A DNA stretch of 7,295 nt from Pseudomonadota bacterium. Its GTDB lineage: Bacteria > Pseudomonadota > Alphaproteobacteria > Micropepsales > Micropepsaceae. Of this stretch, positions 6,088 through 7,295 are shown in pieces. The position numbers and the translations under genes are program-made. The notes below the pieces were generated by a model that saw only the letters and a program-made list of their open reading frames with translations, was not told the origin of the DNA and ran no database searches. The stretch lies in assembly GCA_021808875.1 (NCBI GenBank), contig JAKBAU010000085.1, positions 1-7,295 on the forward strand, written 5' to 3'. Numbering within the stretch: position 1 is the first letter of the stretch; each line of letters starts with the position of its first letter.

Positions 6088-7295
6088 ATGGCGAAGGTCA
6101 TCGGCATCGACCTCGGCACCACCAATTCGTGTGTGGCCGTGATGGAGGGCTCAAGCCCCAAGGTCATTGAGAATTCAGAAGGCGGACGGACGACACCGTC
6201 GATCGTTGCTTTCACCCAGGATGGAGAACGTCTGGTCGGACAGGCCGCCAAACGGCAGGGCGTCACCAATCCCGAGCACACTTACTTTGCGATCAAGCGC
6301 CTGATTGGACGTCGCTTTGACGACCCGATGACCCAGAAGGACATCGGCATGGTGCCCTACAAGATCGTCAAGGCCGATAATGGCGACGCCTGGGTTGGCG
6401 GACGTGACAATCGTCGTTTTGCGCCGTCGGAGATTTCCGGCTTCATCCTGCAGAAAATGAAGGAGACCGCCGAGGCCCATCTTGGTGAAAAGGTAAGCCA
6501 AGCGGTGATCACCGTGCCGGCCTACTTTAACGACGCCCAGCGCCAGGCAACCAAAGATGCCGGCAAGATCGCGGGGCTCGAGGTTCTGCGCATCATCAAC
6601 GAGCCCACGGCGGCAGCTCTGGCCTATGGTCTCGACAAAAAATCCAGCGGCACGATTGCGGTTTACGATCTCGGTGGTGGTACCTTCGACATCTCCGTGC
6701 TGGAGATTGGTGACGGCGTGTTTGAGGTCAAGTCGACCAACGGCGACACCTTTCTAGGCGGTGAAGACTTTGATATGCGGCTGGTGAATTACCTTGCCGA
6801 CGAATTCAAGAAAGAGCAGGGCATTGATCTGCGCCAGGACCGTCTGGCGCTGCAGCGGCTCAAGGAAGCGGCAGAGAAGGCCAAGATTGAGCTGTCGTCC
6901 TCGACCCAGACCGAAGTCAATCTGCCCTTTATCACAGCCGATGCGAGCGGGCCCAAGCACCTGACGATGAAGATCACGCGGGCTAAGCTCGAAGCCCTCG
7001 TTGATGATCTGGTCCAGCGTACCATCGGGCCGGTGAAGCAGGCGCTCAAGGATGCTGGGGTCAGTGCCAGCCAGATCGACGAGGTGATCCTCGTTGGCGG
7101 TATGACCCGCATGCCCAAGGTCCAGGAGATCGTCAAGCAGCTGTTCGGAAAGGAGCCCCATAAGGGCGTCAATCCCGACGAAGTGGTTGCGGTGGGTGCT
7201 GCAATTCAGGCCGGCGTGCTGCAGGGCGAAGTCAAGGACGTGCTTCTGCTCGATGTGACCCCGTTGTCACTGGGCATCGAAACCCTGGGCGGCGT
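6088..7295 (+). CDS. dnaK: Chaperone protein DnaK (Hsp70), C-terminus cut by window edge
   Basis: DnaK is the ATP-dependent Hsp70 chaperone, working with DnaJ and GrpE in the cytoplasm. The window holds 402 codons of about 640, covering the nucleotide-binding domain and the first part of the peptide-binding domain. Motifs are GIDLGTTNS (6-14, phosphate 1 loop), VPAYFND (143-149), [12 protein letters not shown] (172-183), [11 protein letters not shown] (191-201, phosphate 2 loop), [13 protein letters not shown] (334-346, adenosine site) and the interdomain linker [12 protein letters not shown] (385-396). The ATG at 6088 is preceded by AAGGAAAGGA (6071-6080) with a 7-nt gap and begins [10 protein letters not shown] as in other DnaKs. 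The frame is open upstream to a GTG at 5821 with a good ribosome-binding site, but that extension overlaps the promoter and is not DnaK-like. Expression should be heat-inducible through the promoter at 5933-5964. Identification is certain. Confidence 0.99.
   Translation, partial: MAKVIGIDLGTTNSCVAVMEGSSPKVIENSEGGRTTPSIVAFTQDGERLVGQAAKRQGVTNPEHTYFAIKRLIGRRFDDPMTQKDIGMVPYKIVKADNGDAWVGGRDNRRFAPSEISGFILQKMKETAEAHLGEKVSQAVITVPAYFNDAQRQATKDAGKIAGLEVLRIINEPTAAALAYGLDKKSSGTIAVYDLGGGTFDISVLEIGDGVFEVKSTNGDTFLGGEDFDMRLVNYLADEFKKEQGIDLRQDRLALQRLKEAAEKAKIELSSSTQTEVNLPFITADASGPKHLTMKITRAKLEALVDDLVQRTIGPVKQALKDAGVSASQIDEVILVGGMTRMPKVQEIVKQLFGKEPHKGVNPDEVVAVGAAIQAGVLQGEVKDVLLLDVTPLSLGIETLGG

Overview
The window looks like a chromosomal housekeeping region of a GC-rich alphaproteobacterium. 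The evidence is the alphaproteobacterial style of HslV and HslU, the divergent hslV/hisB arrangement, an SOS-associated mmcB gene with a GTTC-N7-GTTC LexA box, and heat-shock promoters matching the alphaproteobacterial form CTTG-N17/18-CYTATNT. I cannot name the genus from the sequence alone.

Layout. Positions 1-406 (minus) hold the N-terminal third of metK (S-adenosylmethionine synthetase), cut by the window edge. Upstream of it on the same strand, 543-2404, is hslV-hslU, which encodes the two-part ATP-dependent HslVU protease; the genes overlap by 4 bp (ATGA). A 57-bp gap separates hslV from the divergent hisB (2462-3067, histidine biosynthesis). The likely heat-shock promoter of hslVU reaches into the first codons of hisB. 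Downstream of hisB, a short intergenic region carries two copies of a 23-bp element (TGACG-N4-CGTCA followed by five T) exactly 47 bp apart, flanking and overlapping a good sigma-70-like promoter. That promoter drives a 370-residue ferritin-like diiron protein of unknown substrate (3180-4292), which ends at a strong rho-independent terminator (4315-4340).

Convergent to it, on the minus strand, is a poorly characterised single-pass membrane protein (4401 to about 5216) with a TonB-like N-terminal layout and an uncertain start. Divergent from that is mmcB (5361-5798), a PD-(D/E)XK-type DNA-repair protein. Its promoter contains a perfect alphaproteobacterial SOS box, and its mRNA is probably leaderless. 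Last comes dnaK (6088 to the window end), preceded by an RpoH-type promoter and a leader of about 120 nt.

How they work together. hslVU and dnaK are both proteostasis genes with matching RpoH-type promoters (18-bp spacers), so they probably share heat-shock control although separated by about 3.5 kb. mmcB belongs to the DNA-damage regulon. metK and hisB are metabolic genes. I found no tRNA, rRNA, CRISPR array, insertion sequence or phage gene. The most interesting unexplained items are the twin palindromic elements around the promoter of the diiron protein, the diiron protein itself, and the SOS box embedded in a leaderless mmcB promoter.
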